Source: Actinomycetes bacterium
GTDB taxonomy: Bacteria > Actinomycetota > Acidimicrobiia > Spongiisociales > UBA5794
Assembly (NCBI GenBank): GCA_023336765.1
Contig: JAMBLL010000135.1
Span: 1 to 5,908, forward strand
Length of the DNA: 5,908 nucleotides
Direction: 5' to 3'
Both the position numbers and the translations under genes were made by a program. Shown here piece by piece: positions 5,866 through 5,908 of this stretch. Positions within the stretch are counted from its first letter, which is position 1. Each line of letters opens with the position of its first letter. Below the pieces are notes generated by a model that was given only the letters and a program-made list of their open reading frames with translations, was not told the origin of the DNA and made no database searches.

Positions 5866-5908
5866 GTGTCCCGTCTGGTTGCGTCCCCAACAGAGTACAG
5901 ATGCCAGA

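Overview
The window looks like an ordinary chromosomal segment of a moderately high-GC bacterium. Protein style (many Val/Ala/Arg/Asp residues, an OmpR-type regulator ending in WGRGYRFEP, a Thr-Val-Thr-Val-His-Ile recognition helix, GTG starts, and genes with weak or no Shine-Dalgarno sequence) fits an actinobacterium, perhaps of the Acidimicrobiia type. This is inferred from sequence style only; other high-GC phyla such as Chloroflexota are not excluded. No transposase, integrase, phage gene, tRNA, rRNA or CRISPR array is visible.

Layout: (1) Positions 1-865, minus strand: a two-component pair. The response regulator gene (864-aa-type OmpR/PhoB architecture, 233 aa) is followed, with an ATGA overlap, by the first 55 codons of a two-helix membrane protein that is probably its sensor kinase and runs off the window. 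(2) 866-1061: a 196-bp divergent control region. It holds a TGTTCA direct repeat with 11-bp period (the spacing OmpR-family regulators usually recognise), a -10-like TATACT and the ribosome binding site of the next gene. (3) 1062-3788, plus strand: a complete pyruvate, phosphate dikinase (908 aa) with all the active-site residues I could check. (4) 3795-3831: a perfect 16-bp stem hairpin between two convergent genes. (5) 3851-4591, minus strand: a stand-alone NAD(P)HX epimerase. (6) 4608-4845: a dense array of 7-bp repeat units that fills essentially the whole gap between two co-oriented genes. (7) 4846-5865, minus strand: RsgA, the circularly permuted ribosome-assembly GTPase.

The genes are housekeeping functions: PEP/pyruvate interconversion, repair of damaged NAD(P)H, 30S subunit maturation and signal transduction. 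Nothing shows that they form one pathway. rsgA and nnrE are co-oriented and could share a transcript that runs through the repeat array; ppdK and nnrE converge on the hairpin; the two-component operon and ppdK diverge from the shared control region, so regulation of ppdK by the adjacent regulator is possible but unproven.

I did not find an obviously new multi-gene system. The least explained element is the heptanucleotide repeat array at 4608-4845, which has an internal higher-order order: blocks of CGGANRA-type heptads separated by a conserved linker whose length varies by exact heptads.
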